Source: Torreya grandis (lineage: Eukaryota; Streptophyta; Pinopsida; Cupressales; Taxaceae). From it: a DNA stretch of 64,000 nucleotides. Every line of letters begins with the position of its first letter. The first letter of the stretch is position 1. Positions 10,553 to 21,600 of this stretch are shown in pieces. The position numbers and the translations under genes were made by a program. The notes beneath the pieces were generated by a model. That model made no database searches. It was not told the origin of the DNA and saw only the letters and a list, made by a program, of their open reading frames with translations. The stretch spans positions 810,001 to 874,000 of the forward strand of contig JARHVA010006308.1 in the NCBI GenBank assembly GCA_037957365.1, in the 5' to 3' direction.

Positions 10553-11229
10553 TGTTGGGGATCAATCAACAAGATTGATTACTGTATGAAAGCAACTATA
10601 TGCAGAAATAAGCCAGATAGATAAGTAACTAGAATCAAAAATAACAAAGAACAAGAGATACAAGAAACCACCCTGAAAACTTGTATTAAACTCTTTACAG
10701 AAGGAATTACAATTGAAGAAACTTCTTTTCTTCCACACCTCTCTCAGATGTACAGATCTCTTCTTAGATCTCTTTCTCTCACGAGTCCTCTCTCTCAATT
10801 ACAATTAACTCCACAATCTAGATTGATTCACATATATAACCTGTATTCTACTTCTACAGTAGTGTCTCTTACTCTACAGTATTGTCCAATGAACTATGAA
10901 GATCTATCTCTATTATATAACTATAGAGATTCATGAGCATGCACTTACAGCCATTAGATGCACCTACTAATCAAGGGCTCTAATTAGTTCTACTCAAAAT
11001 AGAAATGCGGACTTACAACCAACAGTTCATCCTTAACATGCAAACATTCAGTTCTCACATGAAAGTAGCTCTCAGACACACACAGGTGACTGACGTTGGT
11101 CCCTGTCAGTCCGCCTATGACCGACGTCAGTTGCCTCTAGTCTATTTTTGACCGTTGTCAGTGACTGTTGATTTCCAGCATCTTCTAAACTTCACTCATG
11201 GGTGAAGCTTTTAGCTCCACACCCTAACA
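10553..11229 (-). repeat. C1 right (5') LTR
   Basis: TG...CA copy of the left LTR with the same start and end. It is 21 bases shorter. Part of the difference is in the GC-rich motif block at about 11083-11170, where the second of the left LTR's motifs (CTACGTCGGCCGACC) and its neighbour are missing. Confidence 0.9.
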
Positions 11230-11234
11230 AATTT
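11230..11234. other. Target site duplication of C1, right copy (AATTT)
   Basis: Identical to 5640-5644. Confidence 0.85.
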
Positions 11235-11466
11235 CTCAAATGATAACACATGATATAAAGCTCCATAGAGCAGAGTCTCTAGGACTCAATAGTCTCCATG
11301 ACTCAAGAGTATCTATGAGTCAAGAGTCTCCATGACTCATGTGTCAATATATAATCTCAAGTGTATTCCCTAGTATAGTACTGCAACTGGGAGGAAAAGC
11401 TTCATCTAAATACTTTTCCATACCAACCATAGACCATTGATCCCATGCACTATCTCCAAAATAAGG
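11235..11466 (-). repeat. G1 right LTR, second segment
   Basis: A 232-base island between the C1 and T1 insertions. It contains a run of related words (ATGACTCAAGAGT, ATGAGTCAAGAGT, ATGACTCATGTGT). No gene is seen. By position it continues the host LTR that was split by C1. Its own homology to the left G1 LTR cannot be tested because that part lies outside the window. Confidence 0.4.
11462..11466. other. Target site duplication of T1, left copy (TAAGG)
   Basis: TAAGG precedes the TGTAATATCCCC start of the left LTR and is repeated at 16168-16172 after the right LTR. Confidence 0.88.
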
Positions 11467-12523
11467 TGTAATATCCCCTCCAAAATAGGAAATATAGCAA
11501 CACAAAAACTTTGAACAAGATATAACTTCTGTTGAATAAATTCAGAATAATCACAATAATATAGTCTCTAAATAGAAAATTACAAATCTTATCACTTGTC
11601 CTTTTAAACTATTACAATTGCCATCCTTTCTCATGCATACAAATATGAAATACAGTCTTAAAAACCCTGGCTTATCAAAACTGGAAGTGAAAATTGAATT
11701 CTGGAAGGTCTCGGCCCTTCTGTGTCGACACACAGTCGCCGTCGGCACAACTTCCCTATTTTCAACCCCTGATCTGAAAATATACTTTTCTAGCATAGAA
11801 GATCTCTAGCTGTATAATTTATTGAATCAAAACAAGAATAAAGAAATACCTGGAATATCTGTAATAACTTCTGTGTGAAGTTATCTCTCAAACCTGAAAT
11901 TTTGTGATACCCTCTGGATGAAGCTATCTCTCACTTTGGCAATATATCAGCTGATATTCCACAGCCTCTTAATTGCACACACTAAAGAGGGAACGTTCTC
12001 CAATGCAGATGGAATCCTTGAACCCTAGGCTCAGTCTTCACAGAATAAATTCTCAAAATCAATATCAATAGTCAATAGCATAATGAACAATGGCCTCCAT
12101 GAGAAACCCTTATACCCTCAAAAGATATGCTTGCCCTAATTAGGGTTTCTTAAATTAGAATTAGGGTTTCTAATTAAAAATAGGCTAAATAATTAATATT
12201 TGATTAAATCAATCAAATATTAATATCTCCCTCAATACATGTCGGATCGACGAACCGATCGAAGCTAGTGAATCAGGGAGTGATTCCGCACATAACCATA
12301 CCATAATAACGGTGCTCCGCTACATATCAAATATCCCTAAAAAGTAGGAGCCGTGGCCAAATATGTCTGAAATAACCTGAATGAGAATCAAATGTAGAAA
12401 TCCTGTGAATCAAACTCAAGCAAAGCTCCATTATGACCCTCTATCCATCCTATTAGCCTACGAAGGTCGCATAATAGGCTAACCATGAACTCAGAACATG
12501 TCAATTAAAAAGGGGACATGACA
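11467..12523 (-). repeat. T1 left (3') LTR
   Basis: From TGTAATATCCCCTCC to GGGGACATGACA. Compared with the right LTR it lacks about 150 bases of the CCGACGTCGG array (only CAGTCGCCGTCGGCAC remains at about 11734-11747). It also has an extra 21-22 bases near 12150, a duplicated TTAGGGTTTCT segment. Confidence 0.92.
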
Positions 12524-14735
12524 ATCCGCCCCTCCTGAAATTGCTTGCCCTCAAGCAATCACTAAATGACAAATCGATCAATCCACCTGGATCCCAAATA
12601 TAGTTTTGATCTCCACCACTGTCAATGAACACGACCCCCATGCCATGTCCATCCCAACTCTCATGTAATGGTGTCACATCATCTCTAGTACTAAGATAAG
12701 CACTCCAACATCCAATCCATAAATGAAAATCAGCAAGCAAACTCCTTACCTGAATAATATCTGAAACTGGATAGTGAAGACTAGAAATAGTCATATCATC
12801 ATTAACCTGTGACCTGACTGTAACAGAAAGTTGAGTCCTCACCACATGTGACAACTCCTGAACTGAACTCACCTCAAGACCAAGCTCATCCTCATACCTC
12901 TCCTGTGTTGGTGCCAATGTGCTCTCATCATCACCCTCTATCATGTTATGTGGTATAGGTACCTCCATCCGATGAAAAAACATATATCTGAAGCTGCTGC
13001 CCCGTATTGCTTTAAGAATATGTGTCGTCCCATCAACATTAAAGAGAACCTCCATGTCCTTGAGATGAAGAGTAACTTCCTCAAATGAATGAAGCCACTT
13101 CATACCCAAGACTAAGTCTATATCCCCCATATTTACCACATAATAATCAGCCTTGAACTCATAATTGTTCAAGCGCAATGGGAGGTCTCTAATCATACGC
13201 TCACACTTAAGAGTGTGACCATCGGCTACCTTAACACGGATGCCCTCAAAGTCTACGGTAGTGAGCCCACGCTTCTCCACAAATCTAGCATCTATGAAAT
13301 TATGTGTGGCTCCTGTATCAAGAAGGGTGATAACCTTCTGCCCTGCCAAAACTCCACAGAGTCTGAATGACTCATCTGACTGAATACTGGATATGCGTGC
13401 CTCCTGAATGTGAAGCTCTAACTCTGCTTCTGTATTAGGCCCTGAAGCCTCTGCCTCTACCCCCTTAGAACTGTTCTGCTGCTCAAAATCCTCAGAATCG
13501 AAATCCTCATAGTATACCCACATCATACGATTCGCCTTGCCCTTAGGCCTCAAAGGACAATCGTGATGGATATCATATGGTCCTTTGCAGTAGAAGCAAA
13601 GCTTCTTTCTGTGTAAATCATTAAGAGCCTCACGATCCAAAGGTGGTGCTGCCGGATTGGCCTTTGAATCATTTTTTACCCCAGATTTATCTATGTTAAA
13701 ATCCGGTCTCTTCGTATCCCCGTGGGAGTGCTTATGGTCTCTAGAAGAAGTACCTTTGGTGTTAAATTTATTGGATGGGGCTGCCATCTCCATATTCCAC
13801 ACCTTCTTCATAGCTACCTGTAATGAAGGAGGATCAAGGGCTTTGATCCAACCCCTCAATGGCTCTGTCAATCCCTCTATGAAGAGAACTACCAATCTAC
13901 GCTTTGAAATATTGGGTACCATGACTGCCAATCTCTGAAACTCACCAGTGAAGGACTCCAAGTTACCTGTTTGTCTCAACTGAGCCAGATCTCGAAAGTA
14001 AACCTCAGGATCTTTCCTGTCAAACCGCTCAACCAATCTATCCACAAAGTCCTGGTACTCTGTTACCTGATTATGCTGAAGTGTTACCATACCATGGTAC
14101 CACCAATCATGTGCTACTCCGTCCAAGTGCAAAGTGGCGTATTTGATGGCATCTATCTCTGACATTGGTCTCAATGCCAAAAAGGTGTCAAGCTTATGAA
14201 CCCAAGCTTGAGCTGTCATCTTACCGCTGCCGTCAAAATTAGTCAAAGAAAGCTTACCAGTAGCCTTCTGCAGCTCACTGAATTGAACTCTAGGCTTCCT
14301 GTCCTGTCTAACCAATCTGTAGTGCTCTCTCCTAAGATTGACAAAATGATCAAAGGTCGTCTGCTCTTGGGCATGAAGAGGTAATAAGTCCCACTCATCA
14401 TTTGCAGCCATGTAAACATCTGCAAATGGGTTATTCCCTGCTTCCTCTGCTGGTGCCTCTGGTTCTTCTTGAACAAAAGTCGGACGTCTAGGTCTATCAG
14501 CTGTTCGGGAGTGAGTCCGCTGTGGCCTCTGATTAACCGTAGCACTCCTGTCATCTCTTTGGTCCCCATTCTGTCCATCAGGTGTGTTCATTCTCTCTAT
14601 CATAGTCATAAGTGTCTGTAGTGTCTGAGCCATCTGTTGTTGGCTTGTCATCATAGCACGCTGAAATTCTCTGGTGCCCTGATCAGCATCATACCTGTGG
14701 CCCCTGGGTGGGCTGCCCTCACATCTATCACTCAT
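12501..14735 (-). CDS. T1 gag-protease polyprotein, intact
   Basis: Open frame of about 744 codons from the ATG at 14735; a longer open frame upstream has no ATG. In order: a disordered N-terminus, then a retrotransposon gag domain at about residues 150-300 (AWVHKLDTFLALRPM, VAHDWWYHG, YFRDLAQLRQTGNLESFTGE, LFIEGLTEPLRGWI). A Cys/His cluster CFYCKGPYDIHHDC follows, like an altered zinc knuckle. Then comes an acidic stretch and a retropepsin with LLDTGATHNFI as catalytic motif and VLGMKWL near its end. The last 80 residues end in CLRASNFRRGG, like the extreme C-terminus of Ty3/gypsy pol proteins. This suggests, as inference, that RT to integrase was deleted in frame. The stop lies inside the LTR. 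Confidence 0.9.
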   Translation of the reverse strand: MSDRCEGSPPRGHRYDADQGTREFQRAMMTSQQQMAQTLQTLMTMIERMNTPDGQNGDQRDDRSATVNQRPQRTHSRTADRPRRPTFVQEEPEAPAEEAGNNPFADVYMAANDEWDLLPLHAQEQTTFDHFVNLRREHYRLVRQDRKPRVQFSELQKATGKLSLTNFDGSGKMTAQAWVHKLDTFLALRPMSEIDAIKYATLHLDGVAHDWWYHGMVTLQHNQVTEYQDFVDRLVERFDRKDPEVYFRDLAQLRQTGNLESFTGEFQRLAVMVPNISKRRLVVLFIEGLTEPLRGWIKALDPPSLQVAMKKVWNMEMAAPSNKFNTKGTSSRDHKHSHGDTKRPDFNIDKSGVKNDSKANPAAPPLDREALNDLHRKKLCFYCKGPYDIHHDCPLRPKGKANRMMWVYYEDFDSEDFEQQNSSKGVEAEASGPNTEAELELHIQEARISSIQSDESFRLCGVLAGQKVITLLDTGATHNFIDARFVEKRGLTTVDFEGIRVKVADGHTLKCERMIRDLPLRLNNYEFKADYYVVNMGDIDLVLGMKWLHSFEEVTLHLKDMEVLFNVDGTTHILKAIRGSSFRYMFFHRMEVPIPHNMIEGDDESTLAPTQERYEDELGLEVSSVQELSHVVRTQLSVTVRSQVNDDMTISSLHYPVSDIIQVRSLLADFHLWIGCWSAYLSTRDDVTPLHESWDGHGMGVVFIDSGGDQNYIWDPGGLIDLSFSDCLRASNFRRGGLSCPLFN
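12524..12540 (-). promoter_or_regulatory. T1 polypurine tract
   Basis: On the minus strand TCAGGAGGGGCGGAT abuts the 3' LTR. It overlaps the 3' end of the gag-protease frame. Confidence 0.6.
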
Positions 14736-14861
14736 GATGGTCGGTGGCTGATCTAACACCTGAGTACCTTCAAGCAAGGCTCAGCTGCGTGTGTTATACT
14801 TGTGTGGTCCCAACTCTTGTGGCTACATAAGATCTATACACCCTCAGGCTGGCAGGATTTA

Positions 14862-14990
14862 GCTCTGATACCACTGTAATGTCCCTTACTTAGGGGCTCC
14901 TTTTCTTCCTACAAATGCTCTGATACCACTGTAATGTCCCTTACTTAGGGGCTCTTTTTTTCCTAAAAATGCTTTGATACCACTGTAATA
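14862..14990 (-). repeat. T1 leader: tandem copies of PBS plus LTR start
   Basis: A unit of 54-55 bases beginning GCTCTGATACCACTGTAATG occurs at 14862-14916 and 14917-14970. A third copy of the opening (GCTTTGATACCACTGTAATA) at 14971-14990 is the real junction of primer-binding site and LTR. Each unit therefore holds a primer-binding site followed by the first bases of an LTR-like end (TGTAATGTCCC). Confidence 0.85.
14971..14982 (-). promoter_or_regulatory. T1 primer-binding site (tRNA-iMet type)
   Basis: The minus strand reads TGGTATCAAAGC, one base off the usual TGGTATCAGAGC, and lies one base from the LTR start at 14984. Confidence 0.8.
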
Positions 14991-16167
14991 TCCCCTCCAA
15001 AATAGGAAATATAGCAACACAAAAACTTTGAACAAGATATAACTTCTATTGACTAAATTCAGAATAATCACAATAATATAGTCTCTGAATAGCAAATTAC
15101 AAATCTTATCACTTGTCCTTTTAAACTATTACAATTTCCATCCTTTCTCATGCATACAAATATGAAATACAGTCTTAAAAACCCTGGCTTATCAAAACTG
15201 GAAGTGAAAATTGAATTCTGGAAGGTCTCAGCCCTTCTGTGTCGACACACAGTCACCGTCGTCGGTCGATATCTCACCGACGTCGGTCTCTGTCGATCGG
15301 ATTTCTACCGACGTCGGTCTTCAGTTGACCGATGTCGGTCACTCAAACCCTCTGTCTACCGAGGTCGGTTCCTGAGCTGACCTGTACGGACCTGTACGGA
15401 TGCCAATTAAGCACAACTTCCCTGTTTTCAACCCCTGATCTAAAAATATACTTTTCTAGATAGAAGATCTCTAGCTGTATAATTTATTGAATCAAAACAA
15501 GAATAAAGAAATACCTAGAATATCTGTAATAACTTCTGTGCGAAGTTATCTCTCAAACCTGAAATTCTGTGATACCCTCTGGATGAAGCTATCTCTCACT
15601 TTGGCAATATATCAGCTGATATTCCACAGCCTCTTAATTGCACACACTGAAGAGGGAACGTTCTCCAATGCAGATGGAATCCTTGAACCCTAGGCTCAGT
15701 CTTCATAGAAGAAATTCTCAAAATCAATATCAATAGTCAATAGCATAATGAACAATGGCCTCCATGAGAAACCCTTATACCCTCAAAAGATATGCTTGCC
15801 CTAATTAGGGTTTCTAATTAAAAATAGGCTAAATAATTAATATTTGATTAAATCAATCAAATATTAATATCTCCCTCAATACATGTCGGATCGATGAACC
15901 AATCGAAGCTAGTGAATCAGGGAGTGATTCCGCACATAACCATACCATAATAACGGTGCTCCACTGCATATCAAATATCCCTAAAAAGTAGGAGCCCTGG
16001 CCAAATATGTCTGAAATAACCTGAATGAGAATCAAATGTAGAAATCCTGTGAATCAAACTCAAGCCAAGCTCCATTATGACCCTCTATCCATCCTATTAG
16101 CCTACAAAGGTCGCATAATAGGCTAACCATGAACTCAGAACATGTCAATTAAAAAGGGGACATGACA
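14984..16167 (-). repeat. T1 right (5') LTR
   Basis: TG...CA copy of the left LTR. It carries the longer form of the CCGACGTCGGTC array at 15250-15400. Confidence 0.92.
15250..15400 (-). repeat. T1 LTR array of CCGANGTCGGTC motifs
   Basis: After GACACACAGTCACCGTCG come CCGACGTCGGTC (twice), CCGATGTCGGTC and CCGAGGTCGGTT at irregular 20-31 base spacing, then CCTGTACGGA twice in tandem. It is GC-rich in an AT-rich LTR and nearly absent from the partner LTR. Confidence 0.85.
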
Positions 16168-16172
16168 TAAGG
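16168..16172. other. Target site duplication of T1, right copy (TAAGG)
   Basis: Identical to 11462-11466. Confidence 0.88.
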
Positions 16173-17064
16173 GGATGGCCCTCCCTTCATAGATGGATAG
16201 ATAATGATAGTATAAAGTGAAGATAATGATAATTCAATAATCCAGAGTAACAAACCAGAGCATGTGTGTTAAAGATATATAATACATAATGTGCATGAGA
16301 AACAAAGTCATTCTAATATGATATCGTACAAATATGAAAATTATATCAACATATGAAATGACAATGTTTAATTAAAATATTACTTTGACCAAAGTTTTTA
16401 TTAATAAATGATCTCTAAGATCAGTCAATTTCATACACATCACTCAATGAGATTTCACTTCATTTTATATTGATGGTGTTAATTAAGCCAATGCAATTCA
16501 TCAACTACTTATTTGGGGTCATGAATGCAAGATTCAATAAAAATAAATAATTTATAAAAACCAAAAGATTCGTTAAAAATATATTCTTTTAGCTAATAAA
16601 AATTATGCTACGCACAACAATATCACATACATTCTTTTAATCTATGAAATGAAATATAATGAATCAAAGAACATCTAGTTTATTAACAATAATAAATAAA
16701 ATCAAAGCAATCCTTAATATAAAATACTATCTAGGTAAATATTATATCTAAACTATTAGTTATACATATTATAAGTCACTTATAATACTATTTTATCCCC
16801 GAAATAATCATTATAACATAGGCATATACATTTTTTCATATTACACATATAAAACAAAACCCAATCCAAAACATATTATGATGCCCTATATTTAAACTCA
16901 TGAATACATTATTTTAATGCTTTAAATATAAACTTTAAAATATATTGCAAGCATCCATTTACACACTATATGAAAATAATGTTTTTAAGCATGACACTAT
17001 TGAGTATATACATACATATATAAATTGTATGATCAAATCAAATTTATTACATAGTGTACAGTCA

Positions 17065-17207
<143 letters not shown>

Positions 17208-18121
17208 TCTCTTCAATTAATTTATTATACAATTGAAATAATTTAATGTATATGAAATATTTTAAGAAGACATCCATTGTCCATAATTTATAGTACTATG
17301 TATACATAGTGTATACATCCAACCAATAAATAGCCCCATAACCCCTTTTATAAACTAGGTAAATCCCCACATCTACTTGTTTAAATAAAAGATGCATAAT
17401 TTCATATGATTCACTCATTTCAAAGATCAAACCATTCATACCATTCATTTAATCAAATATCCTAGACCAATCAATTTAAGTTTAACATTTAAATTAAATA
17501 CATATAAGCAAATATAACATACATAGCTGACTATACGCAACTTAGGTTTACTATTATAACAACTACAAAATTGACTATTCCCAGCTAGGATTTTTAATTA
17601 ACAAATCATACTTGTCCATATAAATATATGAAAAAATATATTTAAACCCATATACCCAGTCCTTTTATTGACTGTGCAAAACTCTTATACAGGTCAAGAC
17701 AAATATAAATAATATATAACACTCAGTAATATCTAATATTATGCATAGTTCATATAAATAATGAACACAATTAAAAACTTAACTCTACCATTTAAATTTT
17801 AACATATTTGGGTATATTACTATTCATAAATCCAAATGTAAAATCTACAGTCACTTATTCACCTATTTTTAATTGGGTTAGATGATATTACTAAAATTTA
17901 TTATCCCCAAAATCATAAATGAATGATTATGCATGATATATGATTTCATAACATAGTCCATAGTATAAAACTATAATTTTGACCTGAATGTTCAAACTCA
18001 TTTTGAATTTAAATCAACATAAATCCAATTGAAACCCAAAGTCTCAAGTTTATTTATACAAGTATCCTCAACTTTTAAATGTGACACATATGGTTTTCCC
18101 ACTAATTCCCTGTGATTCAAG

Positions 18122-18245
18122 AAATCCACATTTTAATTCCTAAAATTAAAAATAGGTTTACATAGTCTAGTTTATTTTTTGTATAAATAAATCCACATTT
18201 TAATGCCTAAAATTACAAATAGGTTTACATATTCTAGTACTCATA
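18122..18245. repeat. 67-base direct duplication
   Basis: The unit beginning AAATCCACATTTTAAT occurs at 18122 and 18189, with shared CCTAAAATTA and AATAGGTTTACAT. The copies differ at several bases. Confidence 0.8.
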
Positions 18246-20050
18246 TAGTCAAAAATTTTAATCTATATTTTTAAATACCATAACAAATATAAAAAAATTA
18301 CATCGATACAACTAGCTCAAGCCACATCATGTATATACCCATCAATAAATACTAATTCCATTGTGTAATAGAGATTTTCAAAATGGAAGAGGAGTTTTAA
18401 GATAGAGTTTTATTAAAGCCAAACAATCATGGTAAATCCTATAGCCCTAGCATAATTCCCTCAGGTTACCCTAGGTTAGATGTAGGGTTATATGGAGGTT
18501 AATCATTCCATATGGCCCTAGATACAACCCTATGGAAATTGTAATAACATTCTAAGAAAACCCAATAACCATTTCCATTCAATCTCCCTACCAAATTATA
18601 CACAAGAATTTTAAATAAAAAACCAACTTGGTAATTATGCCATGAAAGCCAAAAATTCTCCTTCTTTCCTTGAGATTTCTCCTTTTTCTTTACCATTTGG
18701 TATCCACTATATGCCATGTGCCATCCATCTCCACATCCCACCTTCTCCTTCCCTTTATCCTGTTCCATTAACTTACTTGCTAGCACCTTTTCCTAAATTA
18801 GTAGTTGATTAAACTAACTAAAAATAAAGAATGCAAAAATAGCTCAATCAAACTCTATAGTATGCCACCATGTAATACACAACATTTCTCCATGATTTTT
18901 TCAAAATGATGGTTAACTCAAAGTCAATAGGTTATTATAAACCCTTATCATCACGAGGATTCCAAAATGATCTTTTTATAATTTCTATTATATTTGTATG
19001 ATATTGACTTCACAAACTGACCAAACAAATCAAATAAACCTGAAGTCACATAACCCTAATGCATATTCCATGCAATGACTATCGACTTAGTTGATATTAA
19101 ATTTCCATGCAAAGTCAACTACTCATTTAGCATATTAACTATATAGTATGAATAATACTAATATGTATTTCAAATACTATAGTTAATAGTTACCATGTTA
19201 TTCACAAACAACCTTTATGTTATCATAATGATTTTCATTAAATCATTTAACAATAACATTCAATATCTAATGTATCATGAATAGAAAAACTTCAACATTT
19301 AATCAAATACAAAGATATTTCAAAATAAATCTATTTATATCTTTCCACATTTGGATAAACATATACATATTATAATAATAATAATCTTTAATTATTATTA
19401 TATAAATATTATAGATCAATAAAAATAATGGAATCCATGATAACATCATATCAGTATACTATACATCCATACCTAAAAAAGTAGTAAGGTAAGTAAGACA
19501 TAAATGAATTCACTCATTCTACCAAACAATTACATCATATAAGATAAGCTATGTACGATTAAAAAAAATTAATGAAATCACTTTAAACAAATCAACAAGA
19601 TCATCAATAGAAATCATGATCACACTAGAAATCATATTAAAAATCATCTAAAGGAAAAGTACCCAAAACATGTTATGTTATCTATCTCAAATAATTACAA
19701 AACATGATATACTATGTGGTGTGTGCATGGGTTTCTATATTCATTCTCTGTCATCCCCCAATGTCCTCATCTAAACCACCCTCTATAATGACATGCTCCC
19801 TCTGTCGCACTATGAGAGAAGAATATATCAAGCATAAACCTCACAATAATGAAGGTAGTTAGACCAAAACATCATTACATCTATAAAATAATACATTAAA
19901 ATTAACAAACATGATTTCAATATACATAATATAAGAGTACTATTAACTTATAGTAATCTAATCATATGAATTAAGAATCATATAATTGTCTCATAATCAA
20001 TATATGACATAAATCTTAATCAAATATTAGTTAATTAACTATTAAACCAT

Positions 20051-21600
20051 AATAATCTATGGATCAAACATGTTTTTCATGTTAGAGATAGATCAAAATG
20101 TGATAGAATTCATTTGTGCTTTTGTACAAAAAAAAATGTGTTATGCCACCATGTTACTTCTGAAATCCATTTAAACCATTTTGATTATGTTTTTCAAGGA
20201 AACAAACTTCAATATCCTTTTTATCATTTGTTCTATAAAAATGTTTGGGAATCAAATTCTATAATATAAAATGAATATTTTGTGAGTTTTCTTCCTCACA
20301 CTATAAATAGTTTAATCTAAAATATGTTATTGAGGAAAGGATCATGATCTTTTTAATGAGTTTTTAAATGCCTTGATGTTTTTGTACATTTTCCATGAAT
20401 AATTATGCCACTTTACTATCTTTAAATGGATTATAAAGTCTCTATAAATGTGCATATTTTTTATTCTATCTACAAAGACCAATATCATATCCAAGTTATT
20501 CAACTTGGGTAGGCCAAAAATGAAGTCCGTTGATATCAATTCAATTTCATGACATTAATATCTTACTACTAAAGTTAATTTTTTAGTTCCTAAAATAAGT
20601 TTTGAAGGTGTTTACTAATTTATTAAAGATTTGGTGGATCATAATTTTCTACCTCATGTGATTCTAATAAATGTAGTGGTGGTTGATTTCAACTAAGTTT
20701 GTATCTTTTTCCAATCATACTAAAACCATGAATAAGAACGTAAAATTTAAATACATTTTTATAATTATTTAAGATACTCTACTCTAAAAAAATACATATG
20801 GTCACCCAATCAGGATGACAAACATTTCTACATGCAACAAATTTTCCCCAATTAAGAGTTTGATATGATGACTTTTTTCATAGCATGAGAGTTGCTTCCC
20901 ATTGGATTTTATGACTTCAAAAATAGAGATTGGATACAAAATGTAGATGAGATCATTATCTTATGTTATTTAAATAATGTTATGGGCACTCCATATATTG
21001 ACCAGAACTATAACATTTATCTTCTTAATATAGCAATCCACATTGAATTTTTGTGATGTGTATAATCCATTTAATGAACTTATCAAGATAGTATGGATTT
21101 ATTACTCATCAAAAATTGTGTATTTCTTTTCTATTTTTGGTTCCTTAGTAATTAAGTCCTCCTTATCCATTAATATAAAATTGTAATCTTTGATAAGGTG
21201 TTTCTTCTAGAATCTAGATTGTTAATATCTTATACACTATAATATATTTAGCCATACATTTTGTTTTTTTTCAAAAATAATAATTAGGTGAATTAAAATT
21301 ACCTTCCATTTTTATATCATAGTGGGTTGGTAACTCCTTAGTAATTTCATCCCCGCTAAGCATATTGACTTTCTTGTCATTGATCATCCATTGATACTAT
21401 AAATAAGTTTATATTATATATATAGTGAGGCTACATCAACCTTTGCATCCTCTAGTATAATTTAATTATTGAGTTCAATTCAAACATGTCTAATCCTGCA
21501 TCCAACGATGTTAGAAATGGTGATTTTTTTAATCATTGTGATTAGTAATTGAGAAAAAATGCATTTATTCAAAAAGGCATGGATGTTGATTTAGATTATT
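20051..21600 (-). mobile_element. G2 degenerate gypsy remnant
   Basis: Directly after the G1 LTR similarity ends, the minus strand has an integrase-like segment at 20342-20560. The rest of the stretch is the right size for neighbouring pol sequence, but I cannot read motifs in it. It could be the interior of a second element whose 3' LTR is the 19790-20050 sequence. No right LTR was found. Confidence 0.4.
20342..20560 (-). pseudogene. G2 integrase core fragment
   Basis: TDFIFGLPKLNNLDMILVFV followed by DRI matches the start of the gypsy integrase catalytic core (usual 'D-F-x-x-G-L-P' then 'I-x-V-x-V-D-R'). It contains the first catalytic Asp. The second Asp and the Glu are not readable. The piece is short, AT-rich and broken. 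Confidence 0.65.

Larger units (their letters stand above)
5645..11229 (-). mobile_element. C1 Ty1/copia retrotransposon, complete but broken
   Basis: Element of 5585 bases with LTRs 5645-6342 (698 bases) and 10553-11229 (677 bases), both TG...CA, flanked by AATTT. The minus strand carries gag, protease, integrase, RT and RNase H in that order. Integrase before RT is the copia signature. The coding region is interrupted by several stops and at least one frameshift near 8.9-9.0 kb. The LTRs are still clearly alike, so C1 is much younger than the G1 LTR it sits in. The wording of protease (LDSGASFH) and integrase is like the Tnt1 group, though the lineage is tentative. Confidence 0.92.
11467..16167 (-). 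mobile_element. T1 non-autonomous LTR retrotransposon coding gag-protease only
   Basis: Element of 4701 bases with LTRs at 11467-12523 (1057 bases) and 14984-16167 (1184 bases), both TG...CA and closely alike. It has perfect 5-base target duplications, a primer-binding site at 14971-14982 and a purine-rich tract next to the 3' LTR. The interior is only 2460 bases and encodes a single frame with gag and an aspartic protease. No RT, RNase H or integrase is present. This fits the TR-GAG class, which must borrow enzymes from another element. The few LTR differences and the intact frame point to a recent insertion. Confidence 0.92.

Noticed and set aside
14861..14990. Possible tRNA gene fragments (GCTCTGATACCA words)
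   Set aside because: They are primer-binding sites complementary to a tRNA 3' end and lack any tRNA fold.
18499..18786. 95-codon minus-strand open frame
   Set aside because: It lies in AT-rich LTR-like DNA, matches no family I know and has no supporting context; length is within chance.
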